From Doryteuthis pealeii (Eukaryota > Mollusca > Cephalopoda > Myopsida > Loliginidae): 64,000 bases of DNA. The notes beneath the pieces are model-generated. The model was not told the DNA's origin. It worked only from the letters and a program-made list of their open reading frames with translations, and ran no database searches. The position numbers were made by a program, and so were the translations under genes. This document shows positions 53,251 through 64,000 of the stretch, piece by piece. The stretch is from positions 116,439,074-116,503,073 of the forward strand of contig CM042147.1 in the NCBI GenBank assembly GCA_023376005.1, in the 5' to 3' direction. Every line of letters starts with the position of its first letter. Within the stretch, counting starts at the first letter, position 1.

Positions 53251-53815
53251 CATAAGTACCTCACTTAGTCCACAGCCAACTGATTAAAAAATACATTTAT
53301 TTTACACAAGTATTTGTTTTCCAACGTAATCTCCTCCTTTGTCTATGCACTTAATTCTGTGGTAAATATTGTGTAGGTGGATGAATTAATGTTAATTCAG
53401 CATGCAGGTCTGCGCTTCTTTAGCGGGATGGTCGGAGGAGGGGGGTGTAATGTAGAGTGCTCTCATAATAGAATATCTCGTTTATCGAGCAATGAAGTCC
53501 GCCACGATTGGCCAATCATTATTAACACAACAGCTATTTAAATTAGCCAACTATTACCTATGCAAACTAGAATTAACGTTTAGTGCTACCTTTTATTTGA
53601 CTAACTCCAAACTAGCTATTAACAAGGAGGAGGTAATTCACAGTCAACAACTAAGACGTATATCAATTATTATCATAGCTTCAACATAATAAGAATTTTA
53701 CATCTAAATCTGACTGATAATTGTGTGTTAGTGATAGATTTACTGATCTGTTGTTGTATTTATTATGTAGACAGAACTAATGGTATTTAAAGTTTGGCCT
53801 ATTTAGATTGATTGA
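53250..53815. other. Interval without recognised feature
   Basis: Ordinary AT-rich sequence. No supported exon, RNA gene or element boundary. Confidence 0.4.
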
Positions 53816-53819
53816 GTGA

Positions 53820-54150
53820 TTGATTTTAATGGCATATCAACCCATCTACAGTTATTTTATGCCTAGAGGTTAGGGAATTGTGTTCGTTGTATATTTATGT
53901 TTACATTTTCTGTGTAGTTGTTTCTTAAGAGTTTTTGGGGTGTTTTTTTTTGTGTTTTTTTTAAATACATGTTCCTGTCGAATACGAAAATTTTTTAAAC
54001 AGATCTATTTGACCCATTGCTAGGACCCTAACAGGTATTACCATTCCGGGTCAAAGTTGATCTAAGAGTAATGACAATGAACGGGGTACTCCACACTCCC
54101 CAGATCTCAAGAACTAAAGGCTCACCACCAGATGCCCAAGGCACTCCTTA
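53820..54150 (-). repeat. Repeat C relative
   Basis: 'taatggcatatcaacccatc', 'gttattttatgcctagagg', 'gaccctaacaggtattacc' and 'atgaacggggtactccac' are the inverse of family C. Confidence 0.75.
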
Positions 54151-54454
54151 CAGTCACAGTATTCTAAGTCCTGCTGACAGGGCTGTTGATCTCTTTAGTA
54201 TCTGATGGTATTTAGAGTTTTGATCTCTTTAGTATCTGCCTGCAACCTGGAGTTTAAACATTTGAATTAAGAATAGTGCAAATACAAACTCTACAGCATT
54301 GAAACTTTGTAATTTTTAGTGCCCCCTTTGAAACTTTGTAAATATGAATATATACCAATCCAAGCACTTGTAGAATGTACTTAAATGGAAAGTAGAAAAA
54401 CAAAATCTAACAAGACAGAATTGAAAAACTGCATAAAGTCAGTGGAATGATATA

Positions 54455-54750
54455 CATATTTACCAACCTCTCCGCCCGAGAAGGATGTGACACCAGGTCG
54501 TTTTTAGGCAGAGTTTAACAGGTTTGAATTCAGAGTTTTCCTTCTACTAGACTGGTTGCCATACCAAGGTTAAAGAGTCCAGTCTGACCTGCTATTCACC
54601 CATAGCTGGAGGGAGAGCAGGTGGATCCATACCTTTCCTAAGTGTATTGGCACTATGTGAAATGTAGACAGATTTGTCTAGGATTTTAACTCGAGTTGAC
54701 AAGTCCATTTCCAACAACTCTGGCCATTACACCATGTGCCTCCATCAGTG
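54455..54750 (-). repeat. SINE-B
   Basis: 'catatttaccaacctctccg' to 'ccattacaccatgtgcctcc', the standard minus-strand layout. The head A box 'taatggccag' is diverged. Confidence 0.85.
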
Positions 54751-54798
54751 GAATGATATAGTTTGGTAATAAATGATATCTGTTTTGATTGTACAGAG

Positions 54799-55529
54799 TG
54801 TATCAGAAAAAATTTATATAATTTTGTGATCAAATAACTTGGCCAATTCTCATTCAAATGATCTCAAATTCTAACAACATGTGTAGAAACAACTTAAAAC
54901 TCTAAGTTTAATATTTTATGTCTTTTTCTTTTCAGGTATCAAATACTATTCACTAGAAAATTTAAACATTATAGAAAACATATTATTAGGTATTATTTAT
55001 TGCCCAACTCTACAGTATTCCTCCCTGACAATATGTAGTATTATAATTTGTCTTGTATGCTAGTCGTTTTTTCTACTTTCTGTTCAAGTATAGGCTGTTT
55101 CAGAAAAAGTTGATATCATTTGAGATGCACAGGCTGTTTCAGAAAAATTGATATGATTTCGCTAATAAATTGACCAATCAAATGATCTCAAATTTTAACA
55201 TCATGAGAAGAAACAACTTTAACTCTTAACATCCTATACCACCTCATTCCACCTGGCTGGAAGTCACATTTGTTTTCCTAATCCGTCTAAATGATAGCCT
55301 TTGTTTAAATGTAATATTAAACATATTTAGAAGTCTTTGTTTTAAGGGAAATAACAGGTAACATTAAATGAAAATGGCATTTTTAGCCATTTATTGATGA
55401 ATCCTTATAAGAATGGGGCCCTGGACTTAAAAAATTCTCAACAGGATGTTAAGAGTTAAAGACATTTAACAATTAAATTTTTGAGTTTTTTTGCAATTTC
55501 TATCTTACGTCTTTTTCATTTCCATCTTA

Positions 55530-55560
<31 letters not shown>

Positions 55561-56330
55561 CCAAGTAAAGAAATGCCATTCAGTGGTTAATAAAAGGCAT
55601 TTAAACATTTAACAGAATTTTTACACACACTTTTTAGATTTGATATCATTTGAATGAGAAATTATTAGATTACAAAATGATTTCAATTTTTCTGAAACAT
55701 CCTGCCAATCTCAAATGATCTCAACTTTCTTAATAGCATGAAAGAAATGATTAAAAATTCGGTTTAATGTTTTTTTTTTTGTATTTTTTTTTTGGTTATA
55801 GAAATTTCATTCACCGGGAGAAAAAAGCTTTTAAACATTCTACATAGACTTTAAAGTTGTTTCTTCTCATGCTGTTAAAATTTGAGATCATTTGAATGAG
55901 AGTTGGTCAATTTATTAGCGAAATCATATCAATTTTTCTGAAACAGCCTGTGCATCTCAAATGATATCAATTTTTCTGAAACAGCCTATACTTGAACAGA
56001 AAGTAGAAAAAACGACTAGCATACAAGACAAATTATAATACTACATATTGTCAGGGAGGAATACTGTAGAGTTGGGCAATAAATAATACCTAATAATATC
56101 AGTTTTTTTCAACTAGAAATAATAAAATCCTTGCCATTTTGGTTATTTATGATACTGTGTTTGCTCTATTTTAATTTTTTTCTTCTTTTTTTCTTCTTCC
56201 CTTTTTCTTCCCTTTTTCTTCTTTTTTAAAAAAAAATTGAAATACTACATATTATCAGGGAGGAATGCTGTAGAGTTGGGCAATGAATATTACCTAATAA
56301 TATCTGGGGTTTTTTATAATGTTCTACTAG
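54799..56330. mobile_element. Nested inverted and tandem copies of a Tc1/mariner-type MITE
   Basis: The end 'caggctgtttcagaaaaatt' or close variants occurs at 54799 (after TA), 55090, 55130, and inverted near 55705, 55945 and 55990. Segment 54983-55200 is the inverse of 55856-56098. A direct copy of the outer part ('tcagggaggaatgctgtag') follows at 56255. No transposase frame. The structure suggests repeated insertion of one short family into itself. Confidence 0.65.
55370..55460 (-). repeat. Fragment shared with the 13-kb palindrome
   Basis: 'gaatggggccctggacttaa' and 'ctcaacaggatgttaagag' match 10700-10770 (and inversely 2285-2345), a dispersed repeat. Confidence 0.6.
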
Positions 56331-56339
56331 AAATAATAA

Positions 56340-57370
56340 AATCCTTGCATCTTTGGTTTAGAATAAAATTATTCATGATACTGTGTTTGTTCTATTTATT
56401 TTTTTTTTTCTTTTTTTTTTCTTCCTTTTTTTCCTATTGTTATTTTTCTTTTTACTTTTTTTTTTTTCTTTCTAAATGATCCTGGTACCCCTAGGATCAT
56501 CGTTATGGCCCTCATTCGGCTTTCAACCCTTAATTTGTGAGTCCCTGTTTTAAAATTTGTGCACCAATGATGTAAGAGTTAATTAAACTAACTTTCTCTT
56601 ATTTCAATATTATCTCTTGATACAACACTGAATCCAAGCTTGTGTTTCAGTTGATATTTCCTGATTCAAGCCTAATCTTTTATCATATTTTTCATGCTAT
56701 CAATTCTTCAGTATTGATTCATAATATCAGTGTCTTTTTTTTAATATTCTTTCCTTCAATTGATTCTATTGTCTTGCATTGTCCATTTTGTTTTTTTTTC
56801 TTTTCCTTTCCTTTTTTGTTCTCTCTTCTCATTTCATCTTGGTTCGTTTTCTTGAAAGCCTATTGTTGCATCTTTGATTTATTGCACTTCACTAATTGGA
56901 TCAATCGTTTTCCTGTTAATTAAACGTATCAAATGCTGGAGACCGTTCAGCGGCTGAACAGTTTGAAAGGTTGAAAAATTGACTGCTTCACAATGTTTGT
57001 CCTTGTAATTAAAGTCTGCAAACTGAATCTAATGGTTGTCCGGCAATATTTATGAAGTGGAGGGCAGGGAAGAAAAATGTTCCGATGATTTATTCAAACA
57101 CGATTTCTGGCAACATGTGATAATCAGTTTTTATTGGACATTTCTGATTCGGGGATTAAAAATTTTTTGGATAATAAAAAAAAAAAAGCATTCCCCCCCC
57201 CCCCCCAAAAAAAAGAAAGAACACAACAAAAAACAAAACAAGTAACATTAATCTTAAGTGTATACTTTTTCTTCTTCTCTTTGATCTAAGATTTTTTTTC
57301 CTGTTCATTTTTTTCCTTCTAAATTTTTTTTCTCTTCTTTCAGTTTTCTTTCCTTTCCATCTAGTGCTTT
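56340..57370. other. T-rich interval, no gene seen
   Basis: Several poly-T/CT tracts, a poly-A/poly-C block at 57173-57215 and ordinary sequence at 56500-57160. Open frames are composition artefacts. Confidence 0.5.
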
Positions 57371-57377
57371 CCTTCAT

Positions 57378-58090
57378 CTAGTGCTTCCTTTTCAATTCTT
57401 TTCTTCCTTTTGGTCCCCCCCCCCCATTCTCTACATTTTTTCTTTTCTTTTCTTTCCCTCTTTTTTTAACTTTTCCTTTATTTCTTTTGCTTTCCCTCTC
57501 TTTTTTTTTCGCCTTCCTTCCTTTTTTTTCTTTCACCTTCCTTCCTTTTTTTTCTTTCACCCTCCTTCCTTTTTTTCTTTCGCCCTCCTTCCTTTTTTTC
57601 TTTTCTTCTTCCTTCTTTTTTTCTTTTGCCTTCTTTTTTTTTCGCCCTTTCTTTCTTTCATCTTCCTTTCCTTTCTTTCTTTCACTTTCCTTCACTTTCC
57701 TTCCTTTCTTTCTTTCTTTCACTTTCCTTCCTTCTTTCTTTCTTTCTTTCTTTCACCTTTCTTTCTTTCACCTTCATTCCTTTCTTTCTTTCTTTTGCCT
57801 TTCTTTCTTTCTTTTGCCTTTCTTCTTTTCTTTTGTTTCTTTTTCTTTTGTCTTTCTTTTGCCTTTCTTTCTTTCTTTCTTTCTTTTGCCTTTCTTATGT
57901 CTTTTTTCTTCCTTCTTTCTTTGCCTCCCCCCCCTTTTTTTTCCTTTTACTTCCTTTTATCTCCTTTTCTTTTTCTTCCATCTTTTCCTTTCCCTTTTCC
58001 TTCCTTTGATCTTTCATTGTCCTTTTCTCACTCTTTCTTTTGTCCCTCTTTCTCCCCCTTCCTCTCTTTCCTTTTTACCTCCCCCTTTAC
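57378..58090. repeat. CTTT-rich polypyrimidine tract, about 700 bp
   Basis: Almost exclusively C and T on the plus strand, dominated by ctttctttctttc with variants ccttcc and cttttgcc. A faint higher-order unit 'tttctttcgccctccttcc' repeats at 57480-57620. Long Phe/Ser/Leu frames on the plus strand and Lys/Glu/Arg frames on the minus strand are not proteins. Confidence 0.95.
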
Positions 58091-58499
58091 TTTGTTTTAC
58101 CCCTATTGATCCACATAGGAAGCAGATATGTTTATACACCAGTTTACATATCCTTTTTACTCCCTCTCTTTGTTTCTTCTTATTTTCTTTTGATTTTTTA
58201 CTCTTTTATTTTATATTCATTTCTTTTTCTTTTAATTTCATAAAAAAAAAACATTTTTTTCTTTTGTCTTTTCATTAATCTTAAAAGATTTCTTTCCCGG
58301 GGGGGGGGGATCTTTATAGTCTATTTCAATGCAATTTTTTTACATTGGAATGTTTTTTTCTTCTTTCTTTCCTTTACCCAAATCATTATTTTTATTAGTC
58401 TTATCTTATCACCTTCATTTTTTTTTCATTTTTCTTAAGTTCTTCTCTATCAATTTTAACCTTTTTGAAATTGAGTGTACTGTATTTGTGCCTACCTAT

Positions 58500-59760
58500 G
58501 TAGTCTTACATCTGAACCATGGTCCAGCACATTTGACTAGTAGTTGTACAGCTATCTGGAAGTATTATACCTGGGTGGCCTGAATTCCAACCAGGGAATC
58601 CCCATTTATACATAGCTTTTGCCTAGCAACTATACAACTAATCATATATACCTTTATATTTGAACCATTTGACAGGTAACGGTGCTACTACCTAGAAGTA
58701 CGTATATCTGGGTGACCTGAATTATATATACTTTGTTCAGTCTGAATTCCAGCCAAAGAATCCCCATTTCTACATTGCTGTTGCCTAGCAATAATTCAGC
58801 CTATCAAATGTATCCTTACATCTGAACCATGGCCCAGCACATTTGACTGGTATCTGTGTCGCTACATATACCTTAGCGGCCTAAGTTCCAGCCAAAGAAT
58901 CCCCATTTCTACATTGCTGTTGCCTAGCATCAATACAGCCAATCAAATGTATCCTTACATCTGAACCACTGCCCAGCACATTTGTCTGGTATCTGTGTTG
59001 TTACATATACCTTAGTGGCCTAAGTTCCAGTCAAGAAATCCCCATTTCTACATTGCTATTGCCTAGCATCAATACAGCCTATCAAATGTATCCTAACATC
59101 TGAACCACAGCCCTACACATTTGATAGGTATCTATGTTGCTACTTAGCAGCCTAAGTTCTAGTCAAGGAATCCCCATTTCTACATTGCTATTGCCTAGCA
59201 TCAATACAGCCAATCAAATGTATCCTTACATCTAAACCACTGCCCAGCACATTTGTCTGGTATCTGTGTTGTTACATATACCTTAACGGCCTAAATTCCA
59301 GCCAAAGAATCCCCATTTCTACATTGCTATTGCCTAGCATCAATACAGCCTATCAAATGTATCCTAACATCTGAACCACAGCCCTACACATTTGACAGGT
59401 ATCTGTGTTGCTACTTAGCAGCCTAAGTTCCAGCCAGGGAATTCCCAATTTCTACATTGCTATTGCCTAGCATCAATACAGCCAATCAAATGTATCCTTA
59501 CATCTGAACCGTGGCCCAGCACATTTGACTGGTATCTCTGTCGCTACATATACCTTAGCGGCCTAAGTTCCAGTCAAGGAATCCCCATTTCTACATTGCT
59601 ATTGCCTAGCAATAATACAGCCTATCAAATGTATCATTACATCTGAACCACTGCCCAGCACATTTGACTGGTATTTGTACTGCTACCTAGAAGTTACATA
59701 TACCCGGGTGGCCTAAATTTCATCCAAGGAAATTCCCATTTCTTCATCGCTATTGCCTAT
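58500..59760 (+). repeat. Satellite, about 140 bp x 9
   Basis: 'ccccatttctacattgctat' and 'catctgaaccactgcccag' recur about every 135-145 bp (block positions near 58599, 58765, 58905, 59040, 59175, 59310, 59450, 59585, 59727). Outer units are more diverged than inner ones, as expected for an array homogenised at its centre. No internal promoter or ORF. Confidence 0.95.
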
Positions 59761-59787
59761 TATATATTTAGCTATTTTTATTTTCAG

Positions 59788-59862
59788 CTTGGAGTTCAAG
59801 GTAAAAAATGGAAGTGGGCATCAACTTGGGTGTGTGGGGTTGGCGACGGCTCATGGTTCTAA
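59788..59862 (+). CDS. Weak candidate terminal exon
   Basis: A good pyrimidine tract and 'attttcag' acceptor (59787) are followed by 24 open codons, LGVQGKKWKWASTWVCGV..., to TAA. Same strand and phase as the candidates at 12798 and 38297. It is short, Trp-rich and without recognisable homology; chance is quite possible. Confidence 0.2.
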   Translation, partial: LGVQGKKWKWASTWVCGVGDGSWF

Positions 59863-59949
59863 GGTTAAATACTTTTTGTGTAGTCAGCACAGTTATGGCT
59901 TGTTTTGTAACACATTTCTTCACGAAAACACAATACATTTATAATACCC

Positions 59950-60478
59950 GTTTATAAATTATCCTTTTTAAAATCGAGGTAACTTTATTTCGTTAACATA
60001 TAGCGTAACTGCATAATATATAATTTTTTTATTGTTTTTGTCTCTCTCTCTCTGTGTATGAATGTAAACTTAAAGCCATTGGAAGCCAGAGCTTTAAGAC
60101 CTGTTATACAAAGAGCAATTATCATTTGCAAATGTGTTCGTCAAATAACATTCAGTTTACAAGGGCCGCGAGGCAGGTTTACACCTTACCATTTACAGCG
60201 TAAAATGATGTGTCATTGGCAGACATAAAGGAAGGAAAGAGAGGGCGAAACAATGAAAGAAAGAAAGAAAGAACGAAATGTTACATTTAAATCATATTAA
60301 CAAACCCTTTCTCGACTCTATTTGTGTGGAAGCCTTTTATTTTAAATCAATTTTCGTTTTTAACTTTTTAACAAAGTTAACGTTCACTTTGCTTAAAAGC
60401 CCCCAAAGTATTCCATTAAACTGTGTTTAAAAATGACAATTTAAATAACATTTCGCAAATTCTTCAACAATCTATTAT

Positions 60479-60513
<35 letters not shown>

Positions 60514-60860
60514 AAAGTATTTGACACAAATGAATTTATAACAGAAATAAAATAAAAGAATAAAGAAAAATGGAAAAAAAAAAAAAAAAAATAAAATAAA
60601 AAAAATAAAATAAAAATTCATTAAAATTCATAATTCAGCTTCCGGTGTCAACATTAGCCAGAATTAATATTAAGTTTCAGAATAACAAAGATACCTTTGT
60701 GTATTATCTATTTAGGTCTTGTAAGATAACTAATAGATATGGCTTGTAACACATTTCTCCAAGAACATAATACATTATGTACATAAGTATCGTTCTCCTG
60801 CAGACTCGTACACAGATAAACTAGTGTTGGCCAACTAACAAAGACTTACATACAACAGCT
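59950..60860. other. AT-rich interval with poly-A tracts
   Basis: Poly-A at 60484-60510 and 60574-60605. A short purine tract at 60230-60275. No gene seen. Confidence 0.5.
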
Positions 60861-60861
60861 A

Positions 60862-60970
60862 TGTGGAGGTGTTTTGTGTAATGGTTACCATCATAGGAAA
60901 TAGATACAGTAACATGAGTTCAAATCCTGGACAAGACAGGTTGAATTTCACATAGCACTAATATTTAGGG
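60862..60970 (+). repeat. SINE-B, 5' end
   Basis: 'gtgtaatggttaccatcata' (A box), 'gagttcaaatcctggac' (B box) and 'tttcacatagcactaat'. The body is missing. Confidence 0.7.
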
Positions 60971-61359
60971 ACATGCAAAAACAGGAGTGTAAGTGAGATA
61001 AATGCATAAAAATCGACACAAATGGACTAAATTTTTGCATGTAAATAAATAAAAATCTATGGTAGCCCATATAGTAAAATTATATTGTGTATTTCATCAG
61101 TCTGGGTCATCAGGTGAGATAAGTTTTTTTTAATGCGTTTGATGATCCATAAACGAAAAAATAATCGTTAGCAATAATTTTTTGAATATATAAAAAATCT
61201 CAGAAAATATGTTGTAAAATTGTGCATTTTTAATTATATTTTTCAATAGATTAAAGCTTTATCTATGGTGAAAATACTGAGTGTAACATGGCACCTTCCA
61301 GATGTTTAAAATTCACTATTGAATTTTTAAGTGAATAGAAATTGGCCAATTGAATCAGA

Positions 61360-61610
61360 AAATACTTTTTCTCTGAATTTTTGAGATGAGGCTTGATAAT
61401 TACTATTATTTGTATTATTCAGACTATTGTCCTCATCTTCTTTGTTATCTGTACAATGTTTCGGGTGATGTGTCCTCTGGCCTTCTTCAGGTATTTCTTC
61501 TCAGACTGGGGAACCTTCTTGTCAGAATCAGGAGCCAACACGGAACTTTGAACCTAACCTTTTATTCAGTCGACGGGGGTATCCTGTTCTCATTCCGCTA
61601 ACCATAAGTG
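61360..61610 (-). repeat. Single-copy relative of the 27.3-kb inverted element
   Basis: 'gatgaggcttgataattac', 'actattgtcctcatcttc', 'ccttcttcaggtatttctt' and 'tcctgttctcattccgctaa' match both arms and the centre of 27269-27580. It shows what one uninverted unit looks like. Confidence 0.7.
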
Positions 61611-61654
61611 GGGTACAGGTGTTAAGCTGTATTAATTATTATTCTATGTTACTG

Positions 61655-61745
61655 CTGCCCCTGACCAGGATTGAACCTGCAGTCTAGAGATAACTGTCAC
61701 TTAGAACTGTCTTAACCTAACCCCTTTATCCACTAGGCTATGTAG
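61655..61745 (-). repeat. tRNA-like head fragment
   Basis: Minus strand: A box-like 'tagtggataaaggggtta', B box 'caggttcaatcctgg', with a long variable-arm-like middle. Acceptor-stem pairing is not evident, so a SINE head or relic rather than a tRNA gene. Confidence 0.4.
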
Positions 61746-61774
61746 GCGGTGGCTACTGGTCTACATGTCCTGGG

Positions 61775-62035
61775 AATGGCGTTAAACTCTGTCTGATGGT
61801 GAGGTTCCAGTTTTGGAGGTTTGGGGAATGTGCAGCACCACATTCATCACCATTGCTCCCTGGTCCACTCTGACCCGGAGTGGTAGTACCTGTTAGGGTC
61901 CCATCTATGGGTTAAATAGAAAAATGTATTTATGAAAAAATTGTATTATCCATTAAGAATTGATTTATTTCAAAACTTTATTGGCATTAAATGACCCACT
62001 GAGGTTGATATGCCGTAAAACAAACCAAACCAATT
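61775..62035 (+). repeat. Repeat C
   Basis: 'tctgtctgatggtgaggtt', 'ccctggtccactctgacc' and 'ggttgatatgccgtaaaac'. Nearly identical to the copy at 37800-38008 in the shared part. Confidence 0.8.
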
Positions 62036-62119
62036 CAAAGAAGAATATTGTTTTTAAAATTACAGAAAAAAAAACCATGCTACAAAAATTATTTCCTAGT
62101 TTTTAAGAAAACTCTGGTG

Positions 62120-62255
62120 ATAGCCGATGCAAAATGCTCCCATCAGCATTCCTTATCAGGAATGCCTCAGGCACCGGGCAGTATATGTGGCCCTTACTTC
62201 TTTTATGCGAGGTGGCGATTGCTGGCTGGGGCTACGGCCCCTATGTCCATATGAT
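62120..62255 (+). repeat. Repeat D, diverged fragment
   Basis: 'cccatcagcattccttatca' and 'gcctcaggcaccgggcagt', then a diverged end 'ggctggggctacggccc'. Confidence 0.6.
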
Positions 62256-62507
62256 TGATTTTAGCTCGCTTAACTCGACTGAAGCCAGGGAAGTATTTGA
62301 AAAGTGGACGTAATAGTGCGACAGGAGGTTGGACTTGCTTCTATGATGTCACATGTTAGCCACTATGCCACAGGGAGTCCCCCTTACGAGCTAGGCTTGT
62401 AGATCATGGCAAGTGAGTTTGATTCTCCTTGAATGTCCACACTTTTAGTCTTGTGCCAGAACTGAGTTTAGCTTAGCAAATAACTAATATATATATATAT
62501 ATATATT

Positions 62508-62736
62508 AGTAAAGTAAAGTTGTCGGGCCGGCCTAAAGTCGGTATCAGCCAGTCAGCGAGGGAGTCTATCCCCTTTTCAATAGCGCTAGACCAAGGAGAT
62601 TGTTTTGGCGTCTGAGATGGAGCGCCACACCTACCATCAGCTCCTTACTTTACCGTACAGATCCTTGTGCTACTCATATGCTGAGTTGGCGAGGACCGGT
62701 ATCGAACTAGGAACATTGTGGTTTCTAGCCGAACGC

Positions 62737-62738
<2 letters not shown>
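62508..62738 (-). repeat. SINE-A
   Basis: 'aaagttgtcgggccggcc', 'cctttTCAATAGCGCTAG' and 'accatcagctccttactt', with head truncated at 'tctagccgaacgc', joined to a TA tract on both sides. Confidence 0.85.
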
Positions 62739-62739
<1 letters not shown>

Positions 62740-62774
<35 letters not shown>

Positions 62775-63018
62775 AGTGTGTGTGAAAATAATGAATGGAA
62801 AATATTATTTTCTTTGCTTATGCAGTTGACAAAACATTAAAAACTAATATGGTTACACTTACACATAAGTATGATTAACTTTTGACACTGATATTATTAA
62901 CAATAACATTAATATTTAAGTAACTTAAAAAGGGACTTAAAATTTTGACTCTCTCTATAAACCCATCTTGATAAGCACATTTGTTTATGAATGACCAGCT
63001 TTTAGAGCTTTTTCATAA
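62740..63018. other. TA tract and short AT-rich interval
   Basis: (TA)n at about 62740-62771, then AT-rich sequence with no recognised feature. Confidence 0.5.
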
Positions 63019-63019
63019 A

Positions 63020-64000
63020 GTGTGTGTGTGTGTGTGTGAATGTATGTGAAAATAAGCATGTGTATGTCAATGTATATTATATATGTGTATGTATGTATGT
63101 GTCACATTGTATATATGTGTATGTATGTATGTGTCAATGTATATATATATGTGTATGTATGTATGTCATGTAATAGTATGTGTATGTCAATGTATATGTG
63201 TATGTTATGTATGTGTATGTCAATGTATATGTGTATGTATGTATAGTATCGTTGTATGTCAATGTATATGTTAATGTATGTATGTATGTGTATGTCATGT
63301 ATATGTGTATGTATGTATGTATGTGTATGTCAATGTAATATATATAATGTATGTGTATGTCATGTATATGTGTATGTATGTATGTATGTGTATGTCAATG
63401 TATATATATATGTATGTGTATGTCAATGTATATATATATGTGTATGTATGTGTATGTCAATGTATATATATATATATGTGTATGTATGTGTATGTCAATG
63501 TATATATATATATGTGTATTAATGTATATATATATATGTGTATGTCAATGTATATATATATATGTGTATGTATGATGTATGTCAATGTATAATATTATTA
63601 TATGTGTGTATGTGATGTAATGTATATATATATATATATGTGATATGTATGTGTGTATGTCAATGTAATATATATATGTGTATGTATGTGTGTATGTCAA
63701 TGTATATATATATATGTGTATGTATGTGTGTATGTCAATGTATATATATATGTGTATGTATGTGTGTATGTCAATGTATATTATATATATGTGTATGTAT
63801 GTGTGTGATGTCAATGTATATATATATATGTGTATGTATGTGTGTATGTCAATGTATATATATATATGTGTATGTATGTGTGTATGTCATGTATATATAT
63901 ATATTGTACTGTATGTGTGTATGTCAATGTATATATATATATGTGTATGTTATGTGTATGTCAATGTATATATATATGTGTATGTATGTATGTATGTCAT
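63020..64000. repeat. Compound TATG/TGTA/TA minisatellite, reaches window end
   Basis: Units of about 35-50 bp with the phrase 'tgtgtatgtatgtgtatgtc' followed by 'aatgtatatatata' recur more than 20 times. The junction 'gtcaatgtata' marks each unit. The array continues past the window. All Tyr/Val/Met/Cys frames here are artefacts. Confidence 0.95.

Noticed and set aside
57378..58278. Long open frames (up to 263 codons) in the CTTT tract
   Set aside because: They consist of Phe/Ser/Leu or Lys/Glu/Arg runs dictated by the simple repeat, without domains or start context.
63040..63814. Overlapping frames in the TATG/TA array
   Set aside because: They are translations of a microsatellite (Tyr, Met, Val, Cys, Ile only).

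Overview
The window is non-coding, repeat-packed, AT-rich eukaryotic DNA. tRNA-derived SINEs, LINE remnants, Helitrons, mariner/hAT relics, Penelope-like pieces and long (TA)n, (GA)n, (GT)n and CTTT tracts point to a metazoan. The mix looks lophotrochozoan and a mollusc, perhaps a cephalopod, is my best guess from family resemblance only. There is no prokaryotic gene organisation, no CRISPR array and no intact long protein gene.

Region by region. 1-13085 is one giant inverted repeat of about 6.4-6.5 kb arms around a 146-bp centre. The arms carry the same SINEs and LINE pieces mirrored, and differ mostly by one-base indels, so an uncorrected fold-back long read is a serious alternative to a real palindrome. 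At its outer edge sits the best candidate first exon of a cellular gene (12798-12914, mirrored at 166-282). 13-29 kb holds SINEs, a minisatellite made from the tail of a LINE, a hAT-like element with a nested SINE, a solo LTR and a Helitron. 29-40 kb holds Penelope-like remnants with hammerhead ribozyme motifs, two Helitron families, a mariner-bounded chimera with LINE tails, and a second candidate exon (38297-38401). 40-56 kb is more SINEs, a minisatellite, a Helitron with a nested retroposon, a second LTR, and a MITE with filled and empty sites. 57-64 kb is a long pyrimidine tract, a 140-bp satellite and a terminal (TATG)n array.

Recurring families are named here by letter. SINE-A: tRNA-like head plus a body ending near 'ccccgacgactttac'. 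SINE-B: tRNA-like head plus a body ending 'ggttggtaaata'. Repeat C: ends 'gatatgccgtaaaac' and is rich in 'ccggagtggtagtacctg'. Repeat D: GC-rich, with 'gcctcaggcaccgggcaat'. All are active-looking retroposons in the past, because several copies have target-site duplications visible in the window.

The most interesting signal is self-cleaving RNA. Five positions fit the type I hammerhead layout with a very short stem III, the form known from Penelope-like elements and retrozymes. One (29451-29508) is complete in every core position, and a head-to-head pair (39888-39932 and 40021-40065) lies in the arms of a 256-bp palindrome. If the two candidate exons are real, they are same-strand and phase-compatible and would belong to one gene with very long, repeat-filled introns. 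That link is inference.
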